Assembly (NCBI GenBank): GCA_946902985.2
Contig: OX336388.2
Coordinates: forward strand, 1,695,483,978 to 1,695,547,977
DNA: 64,000 nucleotides
Direction of reading: 5' to 3'
DNA from: Meconema thalassinum
Taxonomy: Eukaryota; Arthropoda; Insecta; Orthoptera; Tettigoniidae
The position numbers and the translations under genes are program-made. Below the pieces are notes generated by a model. It saw nothing but the letters and a program-made list of their open reading frames with translations, was not told the DNA's origin and ran no database searches. Shown here piece after piece: positions 13,379 through 24,719 of this stretch; position 1 is the stretch's first letter; each line of letters starts with the position of its first letter.

Positions 13379-15625
13379 CAGTTATGACAGGTAACTGTAA
13401 CTTCGTTACTAATTATGACATGTAACTGTAATTTCGATACAAATTATGGCAGGTAAATGTAACTTCGATACTAATTATGACAGGTAACAGTAACTTCGAT
13501 ACTAATTATGACAAGTAAATATAACTTCGATACAAATTATGACAGGTAACTGTAACTTCGATACTAATTATGACAAGAAACTGTAACTTCGTTACTAATT
13601 ATGACAAGTAACTGTAATTTTGATAAAAAATTATGGTAGGTAACTGTAACTTCAATACTAATTATGACAGGTAACAGTAACGTCGATACTAATTATGACA
13701 AGTAACAGTACCTTCGATGCTAATTATGACAGGTAACTGTAACTTCGATACTAATTATGACAAGGAACTGTAATTTCGATACAAATTATGGCAGGTAACT
13801 GTAACTTCGTTACTAATTATGACAAGTAACTGTAACTTCGTAACTAATTATGACAAGTAACTCTAATTTTGATAAAAAATTATGGCAGGTAACTGTAACT
13901 TCGATACTAATTAATACAGGTAACCGTAACTTCGATACTAATTATGACAGGTTACTGTAACATCGTTTCTAATTATGTCAAGTAACTGTAACTTCGATAC
14001 TTATTATGACAGGTAACTGTAACATCGTTACTAATTATGAAAATTAACTGTAATTTCGATACAAATTATGGCAGGTAACTGTAACATCGATACTAATTAT
14101 GACAGGTTACTGTAACATCGTTACTAATTATGTCAAGTAACTTTAATTTCGATACTTATTATGGCAGGTAACTGTAACTTCGTTACTAATTATGACAAGT
14201 CCCTGTAATTTCGATACAAATTATGGCAGGTAACTGTAACTTCGATACTAATTATGACAAGTAACTGCAACTTCGATACTAATTATGACAGGTAACTGTA
14301 ATTTCGATACAAATTATGGCGGGTAACTGTAACTTCGATACTAATTATGACAGGTAACTGTAACTTCGTTAATAATTATGACAAGTAACTGTAATTTCTA
14401 TACAAATTATGGGAGGTAACTGTAACTTCAATACTAATTATGACAGGTAACTGTAACTTCGTTACTAATTATGACAAGTAACTGTAATTTCGATACAAAT
14501 AATGGCAGGTAACTGTAACTTCGATACTAATTATGACAAGAAACTCTAACTTCGTTACTAATTATGACAAGTAACTGTAATTTTGATAAAATATAATGGT
14601 AGGTAACTGTAACTTCAATACTAATTATGACAGGTAACAGTAACTTCGATACTAATTATGACAAGTAACTTTAATTCCGATACTAATTATGGCAGGAAAC
14701 TGTAACTTCGATACTAATTATGACAAGTAACTGTAACTTCGATACTAATTATGACAGGTAACTGTAACTTCGTTACTAATTATGAAAAGTAACTGTAATT
14801 TCGATACAAATTATGGCAGGTAACTGTAACTTCGATACTAATTATGACAGGTGACAGTAACTTCGATACTAATTATGACAAGTAACTATTACTTCGATAC
14901 AAATTATGACAGGTAACAGTAACTTCGATACTAATTATGACAAGAAACTCTACCTTCGTTACTAATTATGCAATGTAACTGTAATTTTGATAAAAAATTA
15001 TGGTAGGTAACTGTAACTTCAATACTAATTATGACAGGTAAGAGTAACTTCGATACTAATTATGACAGGTAACTGTAACTTCGTTACTAATTATGACAAA
15101 TAACTTTAATTTCGATACTAATTATGGCAGGTAACTGTAACATCGTTACTAATTATGACAAGTCCCTGTAATTTCGATACAAATTACGGCAGGTTACTGT
15201 AACTTCGATACTAATTATGACAAGTAACTGTAACTTCGATAATAATTATGACAGGTAATTGTAATTTCGAAACAAATTATGGCAGGAAACTGTAACTTCG
15301 ATACTAATTATGACAGGTAACTGTAACTTCGTTACTAATTATGACAAGTAACTGTAATTTCGATACAAATTATGGCAGGTAACTGTACCTTCGATACTAT
15401 TTATGACAGGTAACAGTAACTTCGATACTAATTATGACAAGTAAATATAACTTCGATAAAAATTATTACAGGTAACTGTAACTTCAATACTAATTGTGAG
15501 AAGAAACTCTAACTTCGTTACTAATTATGACAAGTAACTGTAAATTTGATAAAATTTTTTGTTAGGTAACTGTAACTTCAATACTAATTATGACAGGTAA
15601 CAGTAACGTCGATACTAATTATGAC
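13379..15625. repeat. Higher-order unit 5, incomplete on its right
   Basis: Follows unit 4 at an offset of 4,254 bp, including the rare TTTGATAAAATTTTTTG segment (11291 and 15545). After the shared GTAACGTCGATAC stretch it continues into AACAGTACATGCGATG and diverged satellite, whereas unit 4 at the equivalent point jumps back into the regular unit. This marks the edge of the homogenised domain. Confidence 0.88.
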
Positions 15626-17160
15626 AAGTAACAGTACATGCGATGATTATTATGACAGTTAACTGTAACTTCGATACTAATTATGACAAGGAACTGTAAT
15701 TTCGATACAAATTATGGCAGGTAACTGTAACTTCGTTACTAATTATGACAAGTAACTGTAATTTCGATACAAATTTTGGCAGGTAACTGTAACTTCGATA
15801 CTAATTATGACAAGTCCCTGTAATTTCTATACAAATTATGGCAGGTAACTGTAACTTCCATACTAATTATGACAGGTAACAGTAACTTCGATACTAATTA
15901 TGACAGGAAACTGTAACTTCGTTACTAATTTTGACAAGTAAGTGTAATTTCGATACAAATTATGACAGGTAACTGCAACTTCGTTACTAATTATGACAAG
16001 TAACAGTTCCTTCGATGCTAATTATGACAGGTAACTGTAACTTCGATACTAATTATGACAAGGAACTGTAACTTCCATACTAATTATGACAGGTAACTGT
16101 AACTTCGTTTCTAATTATGACAAGTAACTGTAATTTCGATACAAATTTTAACAGGTAACTGTAACCTCGATACTAATTATGGCAGGTAACTGTAACTTCG
16201 ATACTAATTATGAGAGGTAACAGTAACTTCGATGCTAATTATGACAGGTAACTGCAACTTCGTTATTAATTATGACAAGTAACTGTAATTTCGATACTAA
16301 TTATTGCAGGTAACTGTAACTTCGTTACTAATTATGAGAAGTAACTGTAATTTCGATGCAAATTATGACAGGTAACTGTAACTTCGTTACTAATTATGAC
16401 AAGTAACTGTAATTTAGTTACAAATTATGGCAGGTAACAGTACCTTCGATACTAATTATGACAGGTAACTGTAACTTCGATACTAATTATGACAAGGAAC
16501 TGTAATTTCGATACAAATTATGGCAGGTAACTGTAACTTTGATACTAATTATGACAGGTAACAGTAACTTCGATACTAAGTATGACAAGTAACTGTAACT
16601 TCGTTACTAATTATGACAAGTAACTCTAATTTTGATAAAAAATTATGGCAGGTAACTGTAACTTCGATACTAATTAATACAGGTAACCGTAACTTCGATA
16701 CTAATTATGACAGGTTACTGTAACATCGTTTCTAATTATGTCAAGTAACTGTAACTTCGATACTAATTATGACAAGTAACTGTAACTTCGATACTTATTA
16801 TGACTGGTAACAGTAACTTCATTACTAATTATGACAAGAAACTGTAACTTCGATACTAATTATGACAGGTAACTGTAACTTCGATACTAATTACGACAAG
16901 TAACTGTAACTTCGATACTAATTATGACAAGTAATTGTAATTTCGATACAAATTTTGGCAGGTAACTGTAACATCGATACTAATTATGACAGGTAACAGT
17001 AACTTTGATACTAATTATGATAAGTTACTGTAACTTCGATACTAATTATGGCAGGTAACTGTAACTTCGTTACTAATTATGACAAGTAACTGTAATTTCG
17101 ATACAAATTATGGCAGGTAACTGTAACTTCGATACTATTTATGACAGGTAACAGTAACTT
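15626..17160. repeat. Diverged satellite at the edge of the 98-mer domain
   Basis: 31-bp monomers continue without a break but no longer follow the 98-mer order. Much of the segment is repeated at 18421-19834: ACAAATTTTGGC at about 15770 recurs at about 18562 (offset 2,792) and TAATTAATAC at 16671 recurs at 19525 (offset 2,854, two monomers more). No non-satellite sequence is present. Confidence 0.85.
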
Positions 17161-18420
17161 CGATACTAATTATGGCAGGTAACTGTAACTTCGATACTAA
17201 TTATGACAAGTAACTGTAACTTCGATACTAATTATGACAGGTAACTGTAATTTCGATACAAATTATGGCAGGTAACTGTAACTTCGATACTAATTATGAC
17301 AAGTCCCAGTAATTTCGATACAAATTATGGCAGGTAACTGTAATTTCGATACTAATTATGACAGGTTACAGCAACTTCGATACTAATTATGACAGGAAAC
17401 TGTAACTTCGTTACTAATTATGACAAGTAACTGTAATTTCGATACAAATTATGACAGGTAACTGTAACTTCGTTACTAAATATGACAAGTAACTGTAATT
17501 TCGATACAAATTATTGCAGGTAACAGTACCTTCGGTACTAATTATGACAGGTAACTGTAACTTCGATACTAATTATGGCAAGGAACTGTAATTTCGATAC
17601 AAATTATGGCAGGTAAAGGTAACTTCGATACTAATTATGACAGGTGACAGTAACTTCGATACTAATTATGACAAGTAACTATTACTTCGATACAAATTAT
17701 GACAGGTAACAGTAACTTCGATACTAATTATGACAAGAACTTTTACCTACGTTACTAATTGTGACAAGTAACTGTAATTTTGATAAAAATTATGGTAGGT
17801 AACTGTAACTTCAATACTAATTATGACAGGTAACAGTAACTTTGATACTAATTATGACTGGTAACTGTAACTCCGTTACTAATTATGACAAATAACTTTA
17901 ATTTCCATACTAATTATGGCAGGTAACTGTAACTTCGTTACTAATTATGACAAGTCCCAGTAATTTCGATACAAATTATGGCAGGTAACTGTAACTTCGA
18001 TACTAATTATGACAAGTAACTGTAACTTCGATACTAATTATGACAGGTAACTGTAATTTCGATACAAATTATGGCAGGTAACTGTAACTTCGATACCAGT
18101 TATGACAGGTAACTGTAACTTCGTTACTAATTATGACATGTAACTGTAATTTCGATACAAATTATGGCAGGTAAATGTAACTTCGATACTAATTATGACA
18201 GGTAACAGTAACTTCGATACTAATTATGACAAGTAAATATAACTTCGATACAAATTATGACAGGTAACTGTAACTTCGATACTAATTATGACAAGAAACT
18301 CTAACTTCGTTACTAATTATGACAAGTAACTGTAATTTTGATAAAAAATTATGGTAGGTAACTGTAACTTCAATACTAATTATGACAGGTAACAGTAACG
18401 TCGATACTAATTATGACAAT
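17161..18420. repeat. Fragment of the 98-mer unit
   Basis: Regains the order of the regular unit, corresponding to the last third of unit 1 and the start of unit 2. It includes CAAGTCCCAG, GACAAGAACTTTTACC, GACTGGTAAC and the GACATGTAACTG landmark with its C at 18138. It differs from the regular copies at a few bases (for example CAAATAACTT where they have CAAATATTTT), so it is a slightly older or independently drifting copy. Confidence 0.87.
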
Positions 18421-19834
18421 TAACAGTACCTTCGATGCTAATTATGACAGGTAACTGTAACTTCGATACTAATTATGACAAGGAACTGTAATTTCGATAC
18501 AAATTATGGCAGGTAACTGTAACTTCGTTACTAATTATGACTAGTAACTGTAATTTTGATACAAATTTTGGCAGGTAACTGTAACTTCGATACTAATTAT
18601 GACAAGTCCCTGTAATTTCGATACAAATTATGGCAGGTAACTGTAACTTCCATACTAAATATGACAGGTAACAGTAACTTCGATACTAATTATGACAGGA
18701 AACTGTAACTTCGTTACTAATTTTGACAAGTAACTGTAATTTCGATACAAATTATGACAGGTAACTGTAACTTCGTTACTAATTATGAGAAGTAACAGTA
18801 CCTTCGATGCTAATTATGACAGGTAACTGTAACTTCGATACTAATTATGACAAGGAACTGTAATTTCGATACAAATTATGGCAGGTAACTGTAACTTCGT
18901 TACTAATTATGACAAGTAACTGTAATTTCGTTACAAATTTTGGCAGGTAATTGTAACTTCGATACTAATTATGACAGGTAACAGTAACTTCGATACTAAT
19001 TATGACAAGTAACTGTAACTTCGATACTAATTATGACACGTAACTGTAACTTCGTTACTAATTATGACAAGTAACTGTAATTTCGATACAAATTATGGCA
19101 GGTAACTGCAACTTCGTTACTAATTATAACAAGTAACTGCAATTTCGATACTAATTAATGCAGGTAACTGTAAATTCGTTACTAATTATGAGAAGTAACT
19201 GTAATTTCGATGCAAATTATGACAGGTAACTGTAACTTCGTTACTAATTATGACAAGTAACTGTAATTTCGTTACAGATTATGGCAGGTAACAGTACCTT
19301 CGATACTAATTATGACAGGTAACTGTAACTTCGATATTAATTATGACAAGGAACTGTAATTTCGATACAAATTATGGCAGGTAACTGTAACTTTGATACT
19401 AATTATGACAGGTAACAGTAACTTCGATACTAATTATGACAAGTAACTGTAACTTCGTTACTAATTATGACAAGTAAATCTAATTTTGATAAAAAATTAT
19501 GGCAGGTAACTGTAACTTCGATACTAATTAATACAGGTAACAGTAACATCGATACTAATTATGACAGGTTACTGTAACATCGTTACTAATTATGTCAAAT
19601 AACTGTAACTTCGATACTAATTATGACAAGTAACTGTAACTTCGATACTTATTATGACAGGTAACTGTAACTTCATTACTAATTATGACAAGAAACTGTA
19701 ACTTCGATACTAATTATGACAGGTAACTGTAATTTCGATACTAATTATGACAAGTAACTGTAACATCGATACTAATTATGACAAGTAACTGTAACTTCGA
19801 TACTAATTATGGCAGGTAACTGTAACTTCGTTAC
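18421..19834. repeat. Diverged satellite, second copy of the 15.6-16.9 kb segment
   Basis: Matches 15626 to about 16900 at offsets of 2.79-2.85 kb and ends at the insertion point of the LINE. The last ten bases are the left copy of that element's target-site duplication. Confidence 0.82.
19825..19834. repeat. Left target-site duplication of the LINE (ACTTCGTTAC)
   Basis: These ten satellite bases lie immediately before the T-rich tail and are repeated at the other end of the element. The next base, T, could extend the duplication to 11 bp because the tail also starts with T. In a simple insertion the right flank would resume at TAATTATGAC; instead it repeats these ten bases, so this is a real duplication and not just the satellite period. 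Confidence 0.85.
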
Positions 19835-19945
19835 TTTATTTATTTTTATTTTATTTATTCGTGTCAGAAGCAAACAAAATACTGGATTACACTAAAATTA
19901 CATACATATTTACAAAAAGTAAACCATACAACACACAATGTCTTT
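19835..19945 (-). other. 3' untranslated region and A-rich tail of the LINE
   Basis: About 85 bp of unique sequence follow the ORF2 stop. On the minus strand a run of AATAAA-like units follows; on the plus strand this is TTTATTTATTTTTATTTTAT and a few more bases, at 19835-19860. The tail contains overlapping AATAAA polyadenylation-like signals and abuts the target-site duplication, as expected for target-primed reverse transcription of this orientation. Confidence 0.85.
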
Positions 19946-22903
19946 TCAAACCACGGTCAACCAAAAATGTGCAACCTGTATAGCATTGGAAGTTGCTAGT
20001 AAAAGATCTTCTGCTGTACAAGTGGCAGGGCACAGCGGACAATTCAGTAGATGCTCCATGGTATGGGGCATACCGCAGTCGCAGTTGGTGGAGTCGACGG
20101 GGAAGTGCCATTTCTGCAAGTTATCCTTAGATCTTCCAACAGCAGAACGGAGACGATTAAGTGCCCTCCACACGATCCATTTCTGATCATGTCCAGGTGG
20201 GAGGCTTTCCGAAGGGTGATCCCATAGAGAGTTATTCCCAAGCCGAGAAGTCCACAATTGTTTTCTAGCTGTAGCTGGTGTAGTTAGCAAGACTGCAGTG
20301 GTGTTGAGGAAACTTCTCCTGGACTTCAACCTACGGGTGGCTGGTACATAACCGTACAACGGATGGGAAAACTGATTAACCTGTTTAGCTCTCTCTTCAT
20401 TGGCTGCTACCTCACGACGTATATCCGGTGGTGCTATCCCTGCAAGCTGGTAAAGTTTTGCAAGAGGTGTAGGCTTCAAACAACCTGTAATAAGCCTACA
20501 TGTTTCATTAAGCGCCTTGTTAACATTATTTGCATGAGTGGATTTGTACCACACTGGACATGCATATTCTGCAACACTGTAACATGTTGCAAGCGCTGTC
20601 GTTCTCAAGGTTGATGGTTGAGAGCCCCAGGTGCTACCAGTGATCTTACGTAGGATGTTATTCCTAGCTTCCACCTTTAGTCTGGTATTCCGGCAATGCT
20701 GTTTGTAGGTCAGAGTACGATCGAGGGTAACTCCCAGATATTTTGGATGAGGAGTGTTAACTAAGCGTGTTCCTTGCCAAGAGACGTTAAGTTCACGACG
20801 AGCCTGCTTGTGCTTCAGATGAAATGCACACAACTGAGTTTTTGATGGATTTGGACGAAGTTGATTATCATAGTAATAGACATCCAACTCAGTCAATGCT
20901 TGTGTTAAATGAGCTTCAACATCTTCGAAGGATTTCCCCTGACAAGCTAATGCTAGATCGTCGGCATAAAGAAAACTTCTAGTGTTCCTTGGAAGTGGTT
21001 GGTCGTTAGTGTAGACGTTAAACAACATTGGTGATAGAACACTACCTTGAGGTAAGCCATTTCTTTGACGTCTCCATCGACTGCGCTGTCCTTGGAATTC
21101 CACATAAAATCTCCTGTTTTGAAGGAAACTTTCAATAAGTTTTGTGAAACTGTAATCCTTCGTGATTCCATAAATCTTCTGTAACAAAGCACGATGATTG
21201 ACAGTGTCATAGGCAGCGGTCAAATCGATAAAAGCTACTCCCGTGATATTCCGTGTTTCAAAGACATCCTCAATGAATTGAGTGAGGTTAAGGATCTGGG
21301 ATGTACAACTTTTCCCTGGTCTGAAGCCTGCTTGTTGTTGTATGAGAGCAGGCTCTACGACATGAACTAGGCGGTTCAGTAACATTCGTTCAAAGATTTT
21401 AAGCAGGTGACACAACAAGGATATTGGCCTGTAGTTTTGAGGTTCAGTTGATATTTTACCAGGTTTCAGAATCGATATGACTCGTGATTTCCTCCAGGTT
21501 TTTGGGAAATTGCAGGATTTCAAACAGTTGTTGAAGAAAGCTAGGACCCATTCTCTTGCTCGTTCCCCAAAGTGTTTGATCTGCTCTAATCTGATATCAT
21601 CTACTCCTGCTGCCTTGCCGATCTTACAACTATCAATGGCTGCCGTCAGTTCTGCCATGCAAAAAGGTTGCATAAGTTGACTAGTCTCGAGTTCTTCTGA
21701 CCGAGCAATTTTATGATCTGACCTGCGTAATGGATGGTCAGATTTACCATTTTCCACGAGCTGACGAGCAATCTGATTAGCTGTTATATTTTTGTGTCCC
21801 TCTTTTGTTGTTGGATCACAACTCAGGTACTTAAGGAGTCTCCAGGCTTTCTGACTACTCTTACTTAGAACCGTCTCCTCCATCAATTGGCACCATGCAT
21901 CGTTCCTGTTCTTGGAAATCGCTGTTAAAAGATCTTCCCCAGCTTGAAGGGTATCGTTACCAAATGGGTCATTATCAAAGAGGTCAAGATAGTTTTTCAA
22001 AAGTTCCTCAGTTTCCGAAGTCAGACCTTTTATATATTGTGCTCTGCAGCCTCGGGGAATTGAACCACGGGAACAATACTTCACGATATTTACAAAGTCG
22101 TCATATAATTCAGGAACTGGCTCAATATTTAGAATATTCTCATCTAGAGAAATGGTAAATTTCTCCCAATCAGCCTTCTTAAAATTGTATCTACGTCGGA
22201 AAGGAACTGACTGTGGTCGAATGGCAGCATAAATCTGGCATATAATAGGCCGGTGTTGCGTGTGAGGAATAGCTTGACCCACTGATTTTATTGATAAATG
22301 AGATATGTTTTCACTCACAAATATCATATCGGGATTATATCCACGCCTCCATCTTGCACTGTTGAAAGATGCTGGAAGTTTGTTATCATGCAATAAGTTG
22401 AGATCATATGAGTCTGCCCATTCAGCCACGGCCTCACCACTTTCATCGGTAGTTGAGTAACCCCATATTGTGTTACGGCTGTTGAAATCACCAACAACAA
22501 ACTTCACAGATTGATGCTGGAAGTTGCTGGGTTCTACAAATTTAAATACAGTAACTGGGGGCTTATAAACTGATGTTACAGAACAGTTGCTAAGCTCTAC
22601 TGTAAGAATTTCGGTGTCATCTACAATGGAAATTCCTGTGGAGACGATCTGAATATTAGGTTTGGCAAAGATAATGCTGCCATAATGTCGATGAGGATGT
22701 TCAACTATTAGGCTCATACCCTTCATTTTTGGACGGTGGAGAGTCAAGTCTCGGTGGGTTTCCTGAATACATAGTAAATCACATTTCTGATCATGGCATA
22801 TCTGGCTTAATAACTCTTCCTTGGTGGATGAAAGACCTTCAATATTGACAGAGATGATTGTCAGTTTTGGCGCTGAAAAGGGCCGGTTTATAATTTTCAC
22901 CAT
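19946..22903 (-). CDS. LINE ORF2 protein: APE-type endonuclease plus reverse transcriptase, 985 aa
   Basis: The protein nicks chromosomal DNA and copies its own RNA into the nick. Residues about 14-225 form an APE-like endonuclease with N20 (SVNIEG), E48 (IQETH), D139/N141 in GDFN, D192 (PDMIFVS) and H217 (QHRPI). The residue before the usual catalytic histidine is Q216, where many relatives have D. Reverse transcriptase motifs follow: YRPISLL (491), GFRPGKSC (526), motif A FIDLTAAYDTV (558, D560), motif B GLPQGSVLSP (616), motif C YADD (646-649) and KYLGVTLD (721). The C-terminus has a CDCG...H...C...C cluster (941-958), common in Jockey-like ORF2 proteins. The ATG at 22903 is the first after an in-frame upstream TAA. 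All catalytic RT residues are present, so the enzyme may be functional, but the copy lacks ORF1 and a promoter region. Confidence 0.94.
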   Translation of the reverse strand: MVKIINRPFSAPKLTIISVNIEGLSSTKEELLSQICHDQKCDLLCIQETHRDLTLHRPKMKGMSLIVEHPHRHYGSIIFAKPNIQIVSTGISIVDDTEILTVELSNCSVTSVYKPPVTVFKFVEPSNFQHQSVKFVVGDFNSRNTIWGYSTTDESGEAVAEWADSYDLNLLHDNKLPASFNSARWRRGYNPDMIFVSENISHLSIKSVGQAIPHTQHRPIICQIYAAIRPQSVPFRRRYNFKKADWEKFTISLDENILNIEPVPELYDDFVNIVKYCSRGSIPRGCRAQYIKGLTSETEELLKNYLDLFDNDPFGNDTLQAGEDLLTAISKNRNDAWCQLMEETVLSKSSQKAWRLLKYLSCDPTTKEGHKNITANQIARQLVENGKSDHPLRRSDHKIARSEELETSQLMQPFCMAELTAAIDSCKIGKAAGVDDIRLEQIKHFGERAREWVLAFFNNCLKSCNFPKTWRKSRVISILKPGKISTEPQNYRPISLLCHLLKIFERMLLNRLVHVVEPALIQQQAGFRPGKSCTSQILNLTQFIEDVFETRNITGVAFIDLTAAYDTVNHRALLQKIYGITKDYSFTKLIESFLQNRRFYVEFQGQRSRWRRQRNGLPQGSVLSPMLFNVYTNDQPLPRNTRSFLYADDLALACQGKSFEDVEAHLTQALTELDVYYYDNQLRPNPSKTQLCAFHLKHKQARRELNVSWQGTRLVNTPHPKYLGVTLDRTLTYKQHCRNTRLKVEARNNILRKITGSTWGSQPSTLRTTALATCYSVAEYACPVWYKSTHANNVNKALNETCRLITGCLKPTPLAKLYQLAGIAPPDIRREVAANEERAKQVNQFSHPLYGYVPATRRLKSRRSFLNTTAVLLTTPATARKQLWTSRLGNNSLWDHPSESLPPGHDQKWIVWRALNRLRSAVGRSKDNLQKWHFPVDSTNCDCGMPHTMEHLLNCPLCPATCTAEDLLLATSNAIQVAHFWLTVV

Positions 22904-22932
22904 TCTTTGATTTGCTTCTGGATTGCTGACGT

Positions 22933-23004
22933 TCAGTTCGGTAATGGAAATATAATTCCAACTACCTTAGCAGGGGCACCACGGGCAGGAATCAGCTTCA
23001 CCCC
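22933..23004 (-). pseudogene. Last 23 codons of the LINE's ORF1 (5'-truncated)
   Basis: On the minus strand an open frame runs from the element's 5' edge to a TGA at 22933-22935, 29 nt before the ORF2 ATG. It reads G-V-K, then LIPARGAPAKVVG, then I-I-F-P-L-P-N. Its position just before ORF2 and its ending at the truncation point suggest the tail of ORF1, the nucleic-acid-binding protein of two-ORF LINEs. It is too short for domain recognition, so identity rests on position. Confidence 0.5.
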
Positions 23005-23005
23005 C

Positions 23006-23015
23006 ACTTCGTTAC
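23006..23015. repeat. Right target-site duplication of the LINE (ACTTCGTTAC)
   Basis: The ten bases after the 5' end of the element repeat 19825-19834 exactly. The satellite then resumes with TAATTATGACAAGTAACTG in normal phase. Confidence 0.85.
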
Positions 23016-23700
23016 TAATTATGACAAGTAACTGTAATTTCGTTACAAATTATGGCAGGTAATTGTAATTTCCATACTAATTATGACTGGTAACAGTAAC
23101 TTCGATACTAATTAGGACAAGTAACAGTAACTTCGATACTAATTATGACAAGTAACTGTAACTTCGATACTAGTTATGACAAGTAACTCTAACTTCGTTA
23201 CTAATTATGACAAGTAACTGTAATTTTGATAAAAAAATTATGGCAGGTAACTTTAACATCGATACTAATTATGACAGGTAACAGTAACTTCGATACTAAT
23301 TATGACAGAAAACAGTAACTTCGATACTAAATATGACAGGTAACAGTAACTTCGATACTAATTATGACAAGTAACTGTAATTTCGATACAAATAATGGCA
23401 GGTAACTGTAACTTCGATACTAATTATGACAAGAAACGCTAACTTCGTTACTAATTATGACAAGTAACTGTAATTTTGATAAAAAATTATGGCAGGTAAC
23501 TTTAACATCGATACTAATTATGAGAGGTAACAGTAACTTCGATACTAATTATGACAGGTAACAGCAACTTCGTTACTAATTATGACAAGTAACTGTAATT
23601 TCAATACTAATTATGGCAGGTAACTGTAACTTCGTTACTAATTATGAGAAGTAACTGTAATTTCCATACTAATTATGGCAGGTAACTGTAATTTCGATTC

Positions 23701-24175
23701 TAATTATGACAGGTAACAGTAACTTCGATACTAATTATGACAAGTAACTGTAACTTCGATACTAATTATGACAGGTAACTGTAACTTCGTTACAAATATG
23801 ACAAGTAACTGTAATTTCGATACAAATTATGGCAGGTTACTGTAACTTTGATACTAATTATGACAGGTAACAGAAACTTCGATACTAATTATGACAGGTA
23901 ACAGTAACATCGACACTAATTATGACAAGTAACTGTTACTTCGTTACTAAATATGACAAGTAAATGTAATTTCGATACAAATTATGGCAGGTAACTAACT
24001 TCGATAATAATTATGACAGGTAACTGTAACTTCGATACTAATTATGACAAATAACTGTAATTTTGATACAAATTATGACAGGTAACTGTAACTTCGTTAC
24101 TAATTAGGACAAGTAACTGTAATTTCGATACAAATGATGGCAGGTAACTGTAACTTCGACACTAATTATGACAGG
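23701..24175. repeat. Local duplication, copy 1 (spacing 1,020 bp)
   Basis: Lines up base for base at +1,020 with 24721-25195. It includes the ACAAATATGAC/ACAAATAAGAC variant, the 28-bp monomer at 23991 and the CAAATGATGG variant, and it diverges after about 24175. The spacing is 33 monomers less 3 bp, as expected for a segment containing the 28-bp monomer. Confidence 0.85.
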
Positions 24176-24719
24176 TAACTGTAACTATGGTACTAATTAT
24201 GACAAGTAACTGTAATTTCGATAAAAATTATGACAGGTAACAGTTACTTCGATAAAAATTATGAAAAGTAACTGGAACATCGTTACTAATTATGACAAGT
24301 AACTGTAATTTCGATACAAATAATGGCAGGTAACTGTAACTTCGATGCTAATTATGACAGGTAACAGTAACTTCGATACTAATTATGATAGTAATTGTAA
24401 CTTCGATACTAATTATGACAGGTAACTGTAACTTCGATACTAATTATGACAAGTAACTCTAACTTCGTTACTAATTATGACAAGTAACTGTAATTTTGAT
24501 AAAAAACTATGGCAGGTAACTTTATCATCGATACTAATTATGAGAGGTAACAGTAACTTCGATACTAATTATGACAGGTAACAGCAACTTCGTCACTAAT
24601 TATGACAAGTAACTGTAACATCGATACTAATTATGACAAGTAACTGTTATTTTGATAAAAAATTATGGCAGGTAACTTTAACATCGATACTAATTATGAT
24701 AGTAACTGTAACTTCGATA

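Larger units (their letters stand above)
1..19834. repeat. 31-bp satellite array, left block (98-mer domain and its edge)
   Basis: A tandem array with period 31: starts of the AGGTAAC/ATGTAAC element fall at 11, 42, 73 and 104, and so on. Each monomer has the conserved blocks GGTAACTGTAAC, TTCGATAC (or TTCGTTAC) and TAATTATGAC, with about 10 G/C of 31 bases. Three monomer classes dominate. A has AGGTAAC, CTTCGATAC and TATGAC. B has AAGTAAC, ATTTCGATACAAA and TATGGC. C has CTTCGTTAC and is usually followed by an AAGTAAC monomer. There are no unrelated spacers. No reading frame of useful length exists, as expected from a period of 31 with TAA/TGA in each monomer. No transcription unit is visible. 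Confidence 0.98.
19835..23005 (-). mobile_element. Non-LTR retrotransposon (LINE), 3.17 kb, Jockey/CR1-group-like
   Basis: Read on the minus strand, the element runs from a GGGGG-starting 5' end at 23005, through the last 23 codons of an upstream reading frame and a 29-nt spacer, to a 985-codon endonuclease/reverse transcriptase ORF. A short 3' untranslated region and an AATAAA-type A-rich tail follow. A 10-bp target-site duplication flanks it. The ORF has no stop or frameshift, so insertion looks recent. Almost all of ORF1 is missing, so the copy is probably 5' truncated by incomplete reverse transcription. Assignment to the Jockey/CR1 group rests on the endonuclease/RT order and the terminal cysteine/histidine motif; the exact clade is uncertain. 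Confidence 0.93.

Noticed and set aside
1..19834. CRISPR array
   Set aside because: The 31-bp repeats are directly adjacent with no spacers, repeats vary throughout, there are no cas genes, and the embedded LINEs are eukaryotic.
19938..22158. Short plus-strand and out-of-frame reading frames inside the LINE (for example 19938-20186, 20363-20614, 21477-21680, 21895-22158)
   Set aside because: They lie opposite or in other frames of the 985-codon ORF2, whose protein has clear family motifs; they have no recognisable domain.
19835..23005. Two LINE insertions being copies of the same family
   Set aside because: Tails are similar, but the C-terminal regions differ: a CDCG...H...C cluster in the large element versus an SRLWNTLPADVR-type end in the small one.
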